Source: Kryptolebias marmoratus (lineage: Eukaryota; Chordata; Actinopteri; Cyprinodontiformes; Rivulidae). From it: a stretch of DNA of 64,000 nt. The stretch is taken from positions 5,329,886 through 5,393,885 of the forward strand of contig NC_051439.1 of the NCBI RefSeq assembly GCF_001649575.2, written 5' to 3'. Numbering within the stretch: the stretch's first letter is position 1; each line of letters opens with the position of its first letter. Below, in pieces: positions 46,005 through 54,979 of this stretch. The translations under genes and the position numbers were made by a program. A model generated the notes under the pieces. The model did not search any database and was not told the DNA's origin. It saw nothing but the letters and a program-made list of their open reading frames with translations.

Positions 46005-46560
46005 TCACAGTTTAGCCTGCAGAGGAATTTCATTAAGGCACTGCCTGACCAGCCCCACTGCATCCAGGGCGGTACCCCAGGCCAGGGTGACCCCGAAGCC
46101 CCCATGGCCGTAGTTATGGACCACTGGCACCCGGCGGTCCTGCAGGCGCACCACCTCCCGCTCCAACCTCAGGTTCCTCCTGCCTGGCCTCAGACCGACC
46201 CACTCACTGAGAACTTTGGCTTTTCTCAGCGACGGCTCCAGCCTGCTGCAGCGCTCCAGGATGCTCTCCGCGTCTCCTCTGTCCACCTGCAGACGCCAGT
46301 CCCCCTCCTGCCTCGTCCCGCCTAAAATGACGCTGTGAATGCCAGGAAAGATGTAGGTCTTCCCGTCTGCATCTCTGATGAAGTGTTTCAACCAGGGTGC
46401 CTCCACTTTGAGGATCTGGCCTCTCACTGGGTGTACTTGTGTGTCGCCAACTAACGTTTTGGAGCCGAGACCAGAGCAGTTCACAATCAGGTCAAAATGA
46501 CTTAACTCTTGAAGACTGTTAACTTTCCTCTTCTCCACCAGGCCTCCAGCTTTCTTAAAC
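46005..46560 (-). CDS. ddo: ddo copy 1 exon 4: substrate-binding half and PTS1
   Basis: 556 nt to the TGA stop. Contains VNCSGLG, VRGQ, YIFPG (substrate Tyr), GGTRQEGDW, VGLRP (substrate Arg), NYGHGGFGVTLAWGTALD and the terminal AKL. The downstream flank (45000-45990) is Tc1/mariner transposon sequence, so the 3' UTR is probably partly transposon-derived. Confidence 0.95.
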
Positions 46561-48534
46561 CTTTAAAAACCAAGCATTACATGATTTTACATTGTTGCAA
46601 CTCAGTGTATTTAACTAAAATATATTTTTTGTGATTTAAAAATGAAGATAATGGTTAAAATGGTTCTGGCATTCTTGAACGCAGAAAACAAACCTTTTCT
46701 CGAGCCACGGCAGGTAACTGGAGCATTCACATTTCGCAGTAGTGAAAGCACGGCCAAACTTGTACTCTGGGAAACGTTTCAGTTCCTCATCAGTCATTAA
46801 TCTGAAGCCAATTACAAACTCTGACCAGAAGGGCTTCAAATTGGCCGGAACCTCCTTAAAAAGCTGACACCTAAAAGAAAATCAGGGAAGGCAAAGAAAT
46901 CGTTTTTAAATGTGAGTCGGACTGATGTGTGTTCTGGTTTATTTATAGATCTGTGTAACCTTACCCAGAGCTCAGAATTACACCTGCATCTGGGGAGTGT
47001 TGGGATTGTGCAATGGCCAGCAGATGATCAGAGCTGTCCTTGAACCAGCATCTTTGTCTCTCCAGTGGAATATCTGAGAAAAAAATAACAGTTTTCTTTA
47101 AAAGAATCCATATCATCAGCCACCTTCCATGCCAGGGTTTTGCACTTAGATCATCTTACTTTGAGAAATTACAGTTATAGCCATTTTGGTCAAACCGTGA
47201 AGATAATATTATGTGAGATCTCATGTGATATTGCAAAATGTCCTGCTCAGAGTATGTGTTGAGAATGACTCTCAGCTACTACAACATTAAATTTTAGCTC
47301 AATACCACCCCTGACAGGCTAGACAGGTGTCTCATAGATTGCACAATGGGGAGGAATGCAGTTTCAGTTATATCCCATTCGTTTCAGGAACTAAATCAGG
47401 TAAACACGAATTACATAAAGGGAAGATGGGAAAAAGAATTGGGCACGGGGATAGCGGAAGATATATGGAGGGAAAGCCTGAAACATATCAACACTTGCTC
47501 ACTGAATGCTACACACTGCCTGATCCAGTTCACAATTCTACATAGGCTGCACTACTCAAGAGTAAAATTGCATAAAATATTTCCAGAGGTATCACCCATC
47601 TGTGAACAATGTAACCAAGCAGAGGCAAATCTACTTCACAGTTACACACTGTGCCCCAAACCAGAAAGCTTCTGGATGGCAGTGTTTTCATTTTTCTCAA
47701 GGGTCTTCAAGACTACATTACGACCAGATCCACTTTTGATCATACTACGGATATCAGGGAGCATTGGGAACCTACAGAATAGGCAGCGCTGCCTTCTATC
47801 CTATCGTCTCCTCTGTGGGAAAAAAGCGGAGACACTAGCAAGGTTAACGGCACTGACTTATACATTGCACCTTGAAAGGATTCGTTATTCTCTTGGTGGT
47901 AGGTTGGAAGACTTCAAAAGGATATGGCAACCAATTATTTCCTTCCCGAAACAAGATGTAGGACACCTTGAGTAGTACTGGGTGGGCTGGATGGGTTGGG
48001 TGGGGGAGGGAGTTATTGTTTATTAAATTTAATGTTTATTTCAAATAATGAAGCATTGAATAAGCCAATGATGGTTGTATTTTGGTTATAATGTCTGCTT
48101 CTTAATAAAAATATTTGAAACATGAACATAAATTTTAGCTCAGTAAATGCAAAATTTACTGCATCATAGCCACGTATGTGTTGACTAATGTCGATTTGCT
48201 GACTGAACTGACTCCAAAAGTTAATCATTTGTACATCCAGTTATTTTCTGCAATATTCTGACATTTTGCCAGCAGACAAGGACACACTTACAGAATCAGC
48301 ACTGAATAAAGTAACTATTTCCTCCCCTTACACTGTAAGTCCAAAGTGATGATGTGTCATACCTGGAAATTCAGCAGCGTACATAATCCCAGCAGCTCCA
48401 TCACTGGTGGTGTGGGGGCTGAAGCTGTCGGCCACCAGAGTGACAGAGCAGGAAGGAAAAGCTTCAGAGATGCAGACAGCAGTGGAGAATCCAACCACAC
48501 CAGCTCCAACAACCACAACCCGGACAGATTTCAT
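46005..48534 (-). CDS. ddo: D-aspartate oxidase, copy 1
   Basis: Peroxisomal FAD enzyme that oxidises D-aspartate, D-glutamate and N-methyl-D-aspartate to the oxo-acid, ammonia and hydrogen peroxide. Four coding exons on the minus strand (48534-48363, 47073-46965, 46870-46694, 46560-46005) join in frame to 1,014 nt, 337 aa; human DDO has 341. Visible features: Rossmann FAD motif VVVGAGVVGFSTAV (residues 6-20), TTSDGAAG (42-49), FGRAFTTAKCECSSYLPWLE typical of DDO rather than DAO, VNCSGLGS, VRGQILKV, the substrate Tyr in KTYIFPG, the substrate Arg in VGLRPGRR, and HNYGHGGFG near the end. The C-terminal AKL is a PTS1 peroxisomal signal. The start is set at MKSV; an in-frame ATG 17 codons upstream is also open, but the family begins near MKSV. 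The original far-upstream DNA of this copy has been replaced by duplicated sash1 DNA at 49025, so its promoter may be incomplete. Confidence 0.93.
46694..46870 (-). CDS. ddo: ddo copy 1 exon 3
   Basis: 177 nt encoding CQLFKEVPANLKPFWSEFVI, GFRLMTDEELKRFPEYKFGR and AFTTAKCECSSYLPWLEKR. The KCEC/YLPWLEKR signature separates DDO from D-amino-acid oxidase. Donor gtttgt. Confidence 0.93.
46965..47073 (-). CDS. ddo: ddo copy 1 exon 2
   Basis: 109 nt between ttctcag and gtaagg, encoding IPLERQRCWFKDSSDHLLAI and ending VILSSG. Human DDO has WFRETFNHLFAIANS at this point. Too short and intron-bounded to show as a long open frame. Confidence 0.9.
47110..48290 (-). repeat. R-family repeat in ddo copy 1 intron 1, split by the LINE
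   Basis: CACCTTCCATGCCAGGGTTT and CTCAGCTACTACAACATTAA lie before the LINE (to 47301); AAATTTTAGCTCAGTAAATG and CAAAAGTTAATCATTTGTAC lie after it (48129-48290). The same arrangement recurs at 51310-52490. Confidence 0.7.
47302..48128 (+). mobile_element. 5'-truncated LINE fragment in ddo copy 1 intron 1
   Basis: About 827 bp bounded by a 14-bp target-site duplication, TAAATTTTAGCTCA (47288-47301 and 48129-48142). It holds an open frame of 209 codons (47346-47975). The zinc-knuckle-like stretch CEQCNQAEANLLHSYTLCPK followed by FW is typical of the C-terminus of L1/Tx1-type LINE reverse-transcriptase ORFs. The catalytic RT and endonuclease parts are missing, so it is a dead 3' end. It lies antisense to DDO and has split an R-family repeat. 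Confidence 0.8.
48363..48534 (-). CDS. ddo: ddo copy 1 exon 1: FAD-binding motif
   Basis: 172 nt: MKSVRVVVVGAGVVGFSTAV to EFP plus one base; donor gtatga. It carries Tyr52 and Ala54, where copy 2 has Ser and Glu. The dinucleotide-binding GAGVVG motif and TTSD are intact. Confidence 0.93.
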
Positions 48535-49024
48535 GTTGAGCAGCTGGCTCCAGACTGGAGGGGAACTGGACCAGCTGAAGAACAACCTTTGAGTTTATTA
48601 TAAGAAGTTAATACACAACTAGAAGGAAAGCAATAACAAGTGACACCACGCAGTCCAAGAACCATTATATGTACCTGTGTGTTTCACAACATATTACACA
48701 ATAATCAAGGTCAAACTCAGCAATGAACCGTCTCATATAAAGATAAGTATTATAATAAAGATATTCAGACACAATGGTAGCTGCAGTAGTAACACATTGG
48801 TGTTTTTTTTCTAATCCTTTACAACATTAAAGAAAGAGTTTACAAACAAAAAGTTCAAATATGCATTCAAAATATACAGACCTGTTCTATAATTTCCGTG
48901 TATGGCACCTTTGTGGCACAGAGTCTGTACGTCAGGAACGTGCAGGTCCTAAATATCTATGAAGCAAATAAACCTTTTTTTCTGACCGAATTTCACAAAA
49001 AAAAAGTAGCCAAGCAAATTCGGG
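48535..49024 (-). promoter_or_regulatory. 5' flank of ddo copy 1, cut short by the duplication junction
   Basis: Aligns with 52735-53242 upstream of copy 2 at several per cent divergence, then ends at 49024/49025 against sash1 intron DNA. Any promoter element beyond that point is missing from this copy. Confidence 0.6.
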
Positions 49025-49491
49025 TATAACTTCAATCTTCCTCACTATAAGATGATTTTAGTTTAAAACTCTGGCATAAAGTCTGTATTATTTCAAGGAA
49101 TGCTAGCCTTTAATATAAACCTGTACATCAATAGTTTATTGCAATGTTATTCCAGCAGAAATATTATAATATCCCTCCTGGAAGTGCTACAGCTGGCTGG
49201 AACAGCTCTCTGTAACTAACTGTGATGCAAAAGTAATAGCAGTAAATGTTTATTCAATAGTGTTTGCATGGATCGTTATGGAGTTGTTTGAAAACTGTAC
49301 CGATCCATTTTGGACTATTTACTTAAACTTAAGTTGTTTAAAAAGCTATCTGCAACAGGTAATTTACTAATTGTTCATTATCTTAACCAAGAAACTCTCT
49401 TACAAAAGGTGAATTACCTCTTTAAGTTAAAATCATGACTCAGCTGGCTGCCAGGTGCATGATCTAAATACACTTCACTTGTTTATTTCAG

Positions 49492-49697
49492 GAAGGGACA
49501 AAAAGACAACTGAAACCATGAGCAGGTCGTCCTCTGGGTTTGAGTCCAGCCACGCCACATCCCCAAAAGTCCCCGTCCCCCCCCTGCTCCTTACCCCCTC
49601 CTCCGCCTCCCCCTCCAGTCAAAGGAAACCCAAGCACCTGCTCTGCATCCTCCCACTGCTGTCTTCTCTGGACCAAAGCTCATTTAAAATGGACTGA
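49492..49697 (+). pseudogene. Truncated duplicate of the sash1 terminal exon fused to a transposon
   Basis: Copy of the first 164 nt of the sash1 last exon, including the acceptor (gtttatttcag). At 49655 it passes directly into a Tc1/mariner fragment, which adds about 13 residues and a stop at 49697. Residues RDKKTTETMSRSSSGFESS show two small changes from the original. It still has an acceptor in the right phase for exon p, so it could serve as an alternative last exon, but it has lost most of the original coding sequence. Confidence 0.8.
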
Positions 49698-50010
49698 GGG
49701 ACAGAGGAGAACTCATCTGTGGTCAGAGGAATAAAAATTTGAAATTGTTTTTGAAATCCACAGACACCACTTCATCTGTCCTAAAGAGGAGAGAGACCAT
49801 CCATCCTGTTATCAGATCATAGTTCAAAGGTCTGCCTCTCTGATTGTATGGGGGTGCATTAATCAATCAAAAATCAATCAAATTTTATTTGTATAGCACA
49901 TTTCAGCAGCAAGGCATTTCAAGGTGCTTTACATAATTAAAAAACAAAATAAAAACAGCATGTGACAATGAATAAACAGCATGCTTCTGGCATGGGCAGC
50001 TTACACATCT
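49655..50010 (+). mobile_element. Tc1/mariner fragment with a nested 'TATAGCAC' repeat
   Basis: Second copy of the 45575-45800 transposon piece, starting at the fusion with the sash1 exon copy. A TTTTATTTGTATAGCACATT repeat is inserted at about 49862-49981. Confidence 0.65.
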
Positions 50011-50204
50011 AGAAAGGCACCATCATTGTGGAAAAGTATAAACAAGTTTTAGAACAACATATGCTTCTATCTAGGTGACGTCTATTTTCAATACAGATTT
50101 CACTTAGACAATGTTAAACCTCAGACTGCATCATTCCAGCATTCCACATTTAGTGTTAAGTTTACTCAAAGTGAGAGAAGGCAGCTTTCACTGGTAGAAT
50201 TAGT

Positions 50205-50760
50205 TCACAGTTTAGCCTGCAGAGGAATTTCATTAAGGCACTGCCTGACCAGCCCCACTGCATCCAGGGCGGTACCCCAGGCCAGGGTGACCCCGAAGCC
50301 CCCATGGCCGTAGTTATGGACCACTGGCACCCGGCGGTCCTGCAGGCGCACCACCTCCCGCTCCAACCTCAGGTTCCTCCTGCCTGGCCTCAGACCGACC
50401 CACTCACTGAGAACTTTGGCTTTTCTCAGCGACGGCTCCAGCCTGCTGCAGCGCTCCAGGATGCTCTCCGCGTCTCCTCTGTCCACCTGCAGACGCCAGT
50501 CCCCCTCCTGCCTCGTCCCGCCTAAAATGACGCTGTGAATGCCAGGAAAGATGTAGGTCTTCCCGTCTGCATCTCTGATGAAGTGTTTCAACCAGGGTGC
50601 CTCCACTTTGAGGATCTGGCCTCTCACTGGGTGTACTTGTGTGTCGCCAACTAACGTTTTGGAGCCGAGACCAGAGCAGTTCACAATCAGGTCAAAATGA
50701 CTTAACTCTTGAAGACTGTTAACTTTCCTCTTCTCCACCAGGCCTCCAGCTTTCTTAAAC
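50205..50760 (-). CDS. ddo: ddo copy 2 exon 4
   Basis: 556 nt, identical to the copy 1 exon at 46005-46560, ending in AKL and TGA. Confidence 0.95.
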
Positions 50761-52734
50761 CTTTAAAAACCAAGCATTACATGATTTTACATTGTTGCAA
50801 CTCAGTGTATTTAACTAAAATATATTTTTTGTGATTTAAAAATGAAGATAATGGTTAAAATGGTTCTGGCATTCTTGAACGCAGAAAACAAACCTTTTCT
50901 CGAGCCACGGCAGGTAACTGGAGCATTCACATTTCGCAGTAGTGAAAGCACGGCCAAACTTGTACTCTGGGAAACGTTTCAGTTCCTCATCAGTCATTAA
51001 TCTGAAGCCAATTACAAACTCTGACCAGAAGGGCTTCAAATTGGCCGGAACCTCCTTAAAAAGCTGACACCTAAAAGAAAATCAGGGAAGGCAAAGAAAT
51101 CGTTTTTAAATGTGAGTCGGACTGATGTGTGTTCTGGTTTATTTATAGATCTGTGTAACCTTACCCAGAGCTCAGAATTACACCTGCATCTGGGGAGTGT
51201 TGGGATTGTGCAATGGCCAGCAGATGATCAGAGCTGTCCTTGAACCAGCATCTTTGTCTCTCCAGTGGAATATCTGAGAAAAAAATAACAGTTTTCTTTA
51301 AAAGAATCCATATCATCAGCCACCTTCCATGCCAGGGTTTTGCACTTAGATCATCTTACTTTGAGAAATTACAGTTATAGCCATTTTGGTCAAACCGTGA
51401 AGATAATATTATGTGAGATCTCATGTGATATTGCAAAATGTCCTGCTCAGAGTATGTGTTGAGAATGACTCTCAGCTACTACAACATTAAATTTTAGCTC
51501 AATACCACCCCTGACAGGCTAGACAGGTGTCTCATAGATTGCACAATGGGGAGGAATGCAGTTTCAGTTATATCCCATTCGTTTCAGGAACTAAATCAGG
51601 TAAACACGAATTACATAAAGGGAAGATGGGAAAAAGAATTGGGCACGGGGATAGCGGAAGATATATGGAGGGAAAGCCTGAAACATATCAACACTTGCTC
51701 ACTGAATGCTACACACTGCCTGATCCAGTTCACAATTCTACATAGGCTGCACTACTCAAGAGTAAAATTGCATAAAATATTTCCAGAGGTATCACCCATC
51801 TGTGAACAATGTAACCAAGCAGAGGCAAATCTACTTCACAGTTACACACTGTGCCCCAAACCAGAAAGCTTCTGGATGGCAGTGTTTTCATTTTTCTCAA
51901 GGGTCTTCAAGACTACATTACGACCAGATCCACTTTTGATCATACTACGGATATCAGGGAGCATTGGGAACCTACAGAATAGGCAGCGCTGCCTTCTATC
52001 CTATCGTCTCCTCTGTGGGAAAAAAGCGGAGACACTAGCAAGGTTAACGGCACTGACTTATACATTGCACCTTGAAAGGATTCGTTATTCTCTTGGTGGT
52101 AGGTTGGAAGACTTCAAAAGGATATGGCAACCAATTATTTCCTTCCCGAAACAAGATGTAGGACACCTTGAGTAGTACTGGGTGGGCTGGATGGGTTGGG
52201 TGGGGGAGGGAGTTATTGTTTATTAAATTTAATGTTTATTTCAAATAATGAAGCATTGAATAAGCCAATGATGGTTGTATTTTGGTTATAATGTCTGCTT
52301 CTTAATAAAAATATTTGAAACATGAACATAAATTTTAGCTCAGTAAATGCAAAATTTACTGCATCATAGCCACGTATGTGTTGACTAATGTCGATTTGCT
52401 GACTGAACTGACTCCAAAAGTTAATCATTTGTACATCCAGTTATTTTCTGCAATATTCTGACATTTTGCCAGCAGACAAGGACACACTTACAGAATCAGC
52501 ACTGAATAAAGTAACTATTTCCTCCCCTTACACTGTAAGTCCAAAGAGATGATGTTTCATACCTGGAAATTCCTCAGCGGACATAATCCCAGCAGCTCCA
52601 TCACTGGTGGTGTGGGGGCTGAAGCTGTCGGCCACCAGAGTGACAGAGCAGGAAGGAAAAGCTTCAGAGATGCAGACAGCAGTGGAGAATCCAACCACAC
52701 CAGCTCCAACAACCACAACCCGGACAGATTTCAT
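50205..52734 (-). CDS. ddo: D-aspartate oxidase, copy 2
   Basis: Same four-exon gene as copy 1, shifted by exactly 4,200 bp (52734-52563, 51273-51165, 51070-50894, 50760-50205), also 337 codons with no break. The proteins differ at two residues only: Tyr52 to Ser and Ala54 to Glu, from three base changes clustered at the end of exon 1. Everything from 50027 to 52546, introns included, matches copy 1 perfectly. This copy keeps the native upstream DNA and the GC-rich segment shared with ZBTB24, so it is the positional counterpart of the single ancestral gene. PTS1 (AKL) is present. Confidence 0.93.
50894..51070 (-). CDS. ddo: ddo copy 2 exon 3
   Basis: 177 nt, identical to the copy 1 exon at 46694-46870. 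Confidence 0.93.
51165..51273 (-). CDS. ddo: ddo copy 2 exon 2
   Basis: 109 nt, identical to the copy 1 exon at 46965-47073, with the same splice sites. Confidence 0.9.
51310..52490 (-). repeat. R-family repeat in ddo copy 2 intron 1, split by the LINE
   Basis: Identical copy of the arrangement at 47110-48290. Confidence 0.7.
51502..52328 (+). mobile_element. Same LINE fragment in ddo copy 2 intron 1
   Basis: Identical to 47302-48128, with the same 14-bp target-site duplication at 51488-51501 and 52329-52342. The open frame is 51546-52175. The shared insertion shows it was present before, or was spread by, the duplication or conversion of the DDO region. Confidence 0.8.
52563..52734 (-). 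CDS. ddo: ddo copy 2 exon 1
   Basis: 172 nt, identical to copy 1 in its first two thirds, with Ser52 and Glu54 near its 3' end (GIMSAEEFP against GIMYAAEFP). Donor gtatga is kept. Confidence 0.93.
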
Positions 52735-53229
52735 GTTGAGCAGCTGGCTCCAGACTGGAGGGGAACTGGACCAGCTGAAGAACAACCTTTGAGTTTATTA
52801 TAAGAAGAAGTAGGTCCAACTAGAAGGAATGCAATAACAAGTGACACCACACAGTCCAAGAACCATTATATGTACCTGTGTGTTTCACAACATATTACAC
52901 AATAATCAAGGTCAAACTCAGCAATGAACCGTCTTATATAAAGATAAGTATTATAATAAAGATATTCAGACACAATGGTAGCTGCAATAGTAACACATTG
53001 GTGAATTTTTTTATCCTTCACAACATTAAAGAAAAAATTTATAAACAAAAGGTTAAAAAAATGCATTCAAAATATACAGACCTGTTCTATAATTTCCGTG
53101 TCTTGCACCTATGTAGCACAGAGTCTGTACGTCAGGAACGTGCAGGTCTTAAATAGCTATGGAGCAAATAAATCTTTTTTTCTGACACCGAATTTCACAA
53201 GTTGTAAAAAAAAGAAGAAAAAAGAAGTC

Positions 53230-53470
53230 GCTAAGTAAATTCCTCGTCATATGTTTTTCCGTACCAAACATTACAGAAATGGCAGTTGTCTACAGTAGAT
53301 CTACAAATCATCCACAGTAATGCAGCCCGTTTCCTCAAAGGGCGCTCGTGCGAGTCAGAGCATGTGTAGCTCAGTTCTCTGTAGATCTCGCTTTTACATC
53401 TCGCGATAAACACCTAGAGTTCACGCCAATGACTTATATGGTTCACGCTCTCCGTCCAACATCAGGAAAG
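53230..53470 (+). promoter_or_regulatory. Candidate zbtb24 promoter and untranslated first exon (possibly bidirectional with ddo copy 2)
   Basis: CpG-bearing, repeat-free DNA between the divergent DDO copy 2 and ZBTB24. It contains TCTCGCGAT (53399-53407), close to the TCTCGCGAGA element of many housekeeping promoters. At 53470 ATCAGGAAAG is followed by the donor gtaagg. ZBTB24 needs an upstream untranslated exon to join the acceptor at 57285, and this is the best candidate. The start site cannot be placed from sequence. Confidence 0.5.
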
Positions 53471-53674
53471 GTAAGGTCCTAAAAGCTCACTACTTGTATT
53501 TACACCGTCCCATGTGTCCTTTCGGCACTCTGCGTCTGATCACAGACCGGAGTACATTTTAGCCACACGGTTTAATTCATGTACATCACTGTCTTAGCTA
53601 GCGAGTCAGCAGGAAATGCACTGTCCGGCTGGAAACGATTAGCTTAGTTGCTAACTTTCCCGTTCTTGTTATTA

Positions 53675-54490
53675 CCTGCAGTCGAAGGCGAAAGGGCGAT
53701 AATGTTTTTGCTCGTGTTTGTTTGTGTGTTCTATTGTCTGCAGTGTTGGTCAAATGTCTCATGAACACTTCGACCAATTTAAGATGGCCGCCACAGCTAA
53801 GCAACCATAGGAAACACAAAAAAAGTTATAATTCAGTCAGTTTTACAAATATTGAGCCTAAATTTGGTATGGTAGAGGCTGAGAATAATCTTCAACACCA
53901 ACTCCAGGCACTACACATTGTGCAATATTTATGCCTAAAAACGACCTAATGTTATCAACCCTGTCTGTCTGTTAGCAAAATATTTCATTTTAATGAAGCT
54001 CTCTGAAGGTAATCACTGCCTGTACATCTACAACTGATTTAATTTCGAAGTAACTTCAATTCATGATAGCCACCACAGTAGCCAGAAATTTCCAAAAATA
54101 GCTATAACTCAGTCAAATTTACAGATATCGAGCTAAAACCTAGCGTGGTAGTAGCTGAGAGTCATTTACTCTACATACCCTGAGCACTAACATATTGTGC
54201 AACATTGTTGATTAAAACCTTACATATAAATGTTAGAATCAAATCTTCCTGACTGTTCGTAACACATCTCATGAACCTTGTAGAGAAACTCTCAGAGCAT
54301 AATCAATGGGTGTACATTTACAACTCAAAGTCAACCCAGTTCAAGACCGCCACAACTAAGCAACCTTACCAAACACAAAAAAATGCCTATAAGTCAAGTC
54401 AGTTTTACAGACATTGAGCTAAATTAGGTGTGGTAGTAGCTGAGCCACCCTCAACACATTCTTGGAGCTCTAAGAGGTTACGGGAGATCT
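53675..54490 (+). repeat. R-family repeat, three units
   Basis: Left end CGAAGGCGAAAGGGCGATAA; AAGATGGCCGCCACAGC (about 53782). The second and third units are decayed (CATGATAGCCACCACAG about 54062; CAAGACCGCCACAAC about 54343), with GTGGTAGTAGCTGAG at about 54147 and 54431. Confidence 0.72.
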
Positions 54491-54979
54491 CACGAAACCA
54501 CCTCCATAAGCTTACGCTGGATCGACGCCACCTCGGGGCACTCTAAGGGTACGTTGGAACATGCGTCTTTCTGTAGCAGTCTGTGCGCAGTTGTTGCTGT
54601 TGTCACTGTGCACTAACACATGCTGAGAGAGAAAAACCGTTACCAAGTCGAACTGATTGATATGCAGCCGGCTTTGTCTCTGTGACCAAACGCTGCTGAT
54701 GTGTTTGTTCCTGCAGAATAAACCCGAGCCAAACTTTGACAAGTCCATCGTGATGAGGACACGTGATGAGACTTAACCTAGACTTAACCCGATTTTTTTC
54801 TGCAGGGAGAGCCTGTGTCTGAAGTGAACCCAGAGCTGAAACCTTATCATCATCATCGGGAAACCGAGCAGGACTATTGATATGATGGATGCTGTAGAAC
54901 CTAAAAGGCGCCGGCAGTGATGGATCGTTAGTAGACAGCCCTGCTGAAATAGTGCCAAACACTTACTGAACACTGTTAC
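54491..54979. other. No gene recognised
   Basis: Between the R repeat and the DIRS-like remnant; overlapping minus-strand open frames of no clear origin. Confidence 0.35.

Larger units (their letters stand above)
49025..53242. repeat. Tandem duplication unit 2, internally deleted
   Basis: Second copy of the 43443-49024 block, head-to-tail. Relative to unit 1 it lacks 1,665 bp (junction at 49654-49655, with a shared CA). It has about 160 extra bp near 49171-49332 and a 120-bp 'TATAGCAC' repeat inserted at about 49862-49981. From 50027 to 52546 it is base-for-base the same as 45827-48346 at an offset of exactly 4,200. Outside this tract the copies differ at several per cent of positions. Confidence 0.88.

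Noticed and set aside
46104..46325. Plus-strand open frame inside DDO exon 4 (and its copy at 50304)
   Set aside because: Shadow of the DDO coding sequence on the other strand.
47346..47975. 209-codon open frame, present twice, as a host gene
   Set aside because: Its Cys/His and FW motifs are those of a LINE C-terminus and it is flanked by a target-site duplication.
46005..48534. D-amino-acid oxidase (DAO) instead of DDO
   Set aside because: The KCEC..YLPWLEKR segment and overall wording follow DDO.
48346..48603. Plus-strand open frames over DDO exon 1
   Set aside because: Antisense shadows of the FAD-binding exon.
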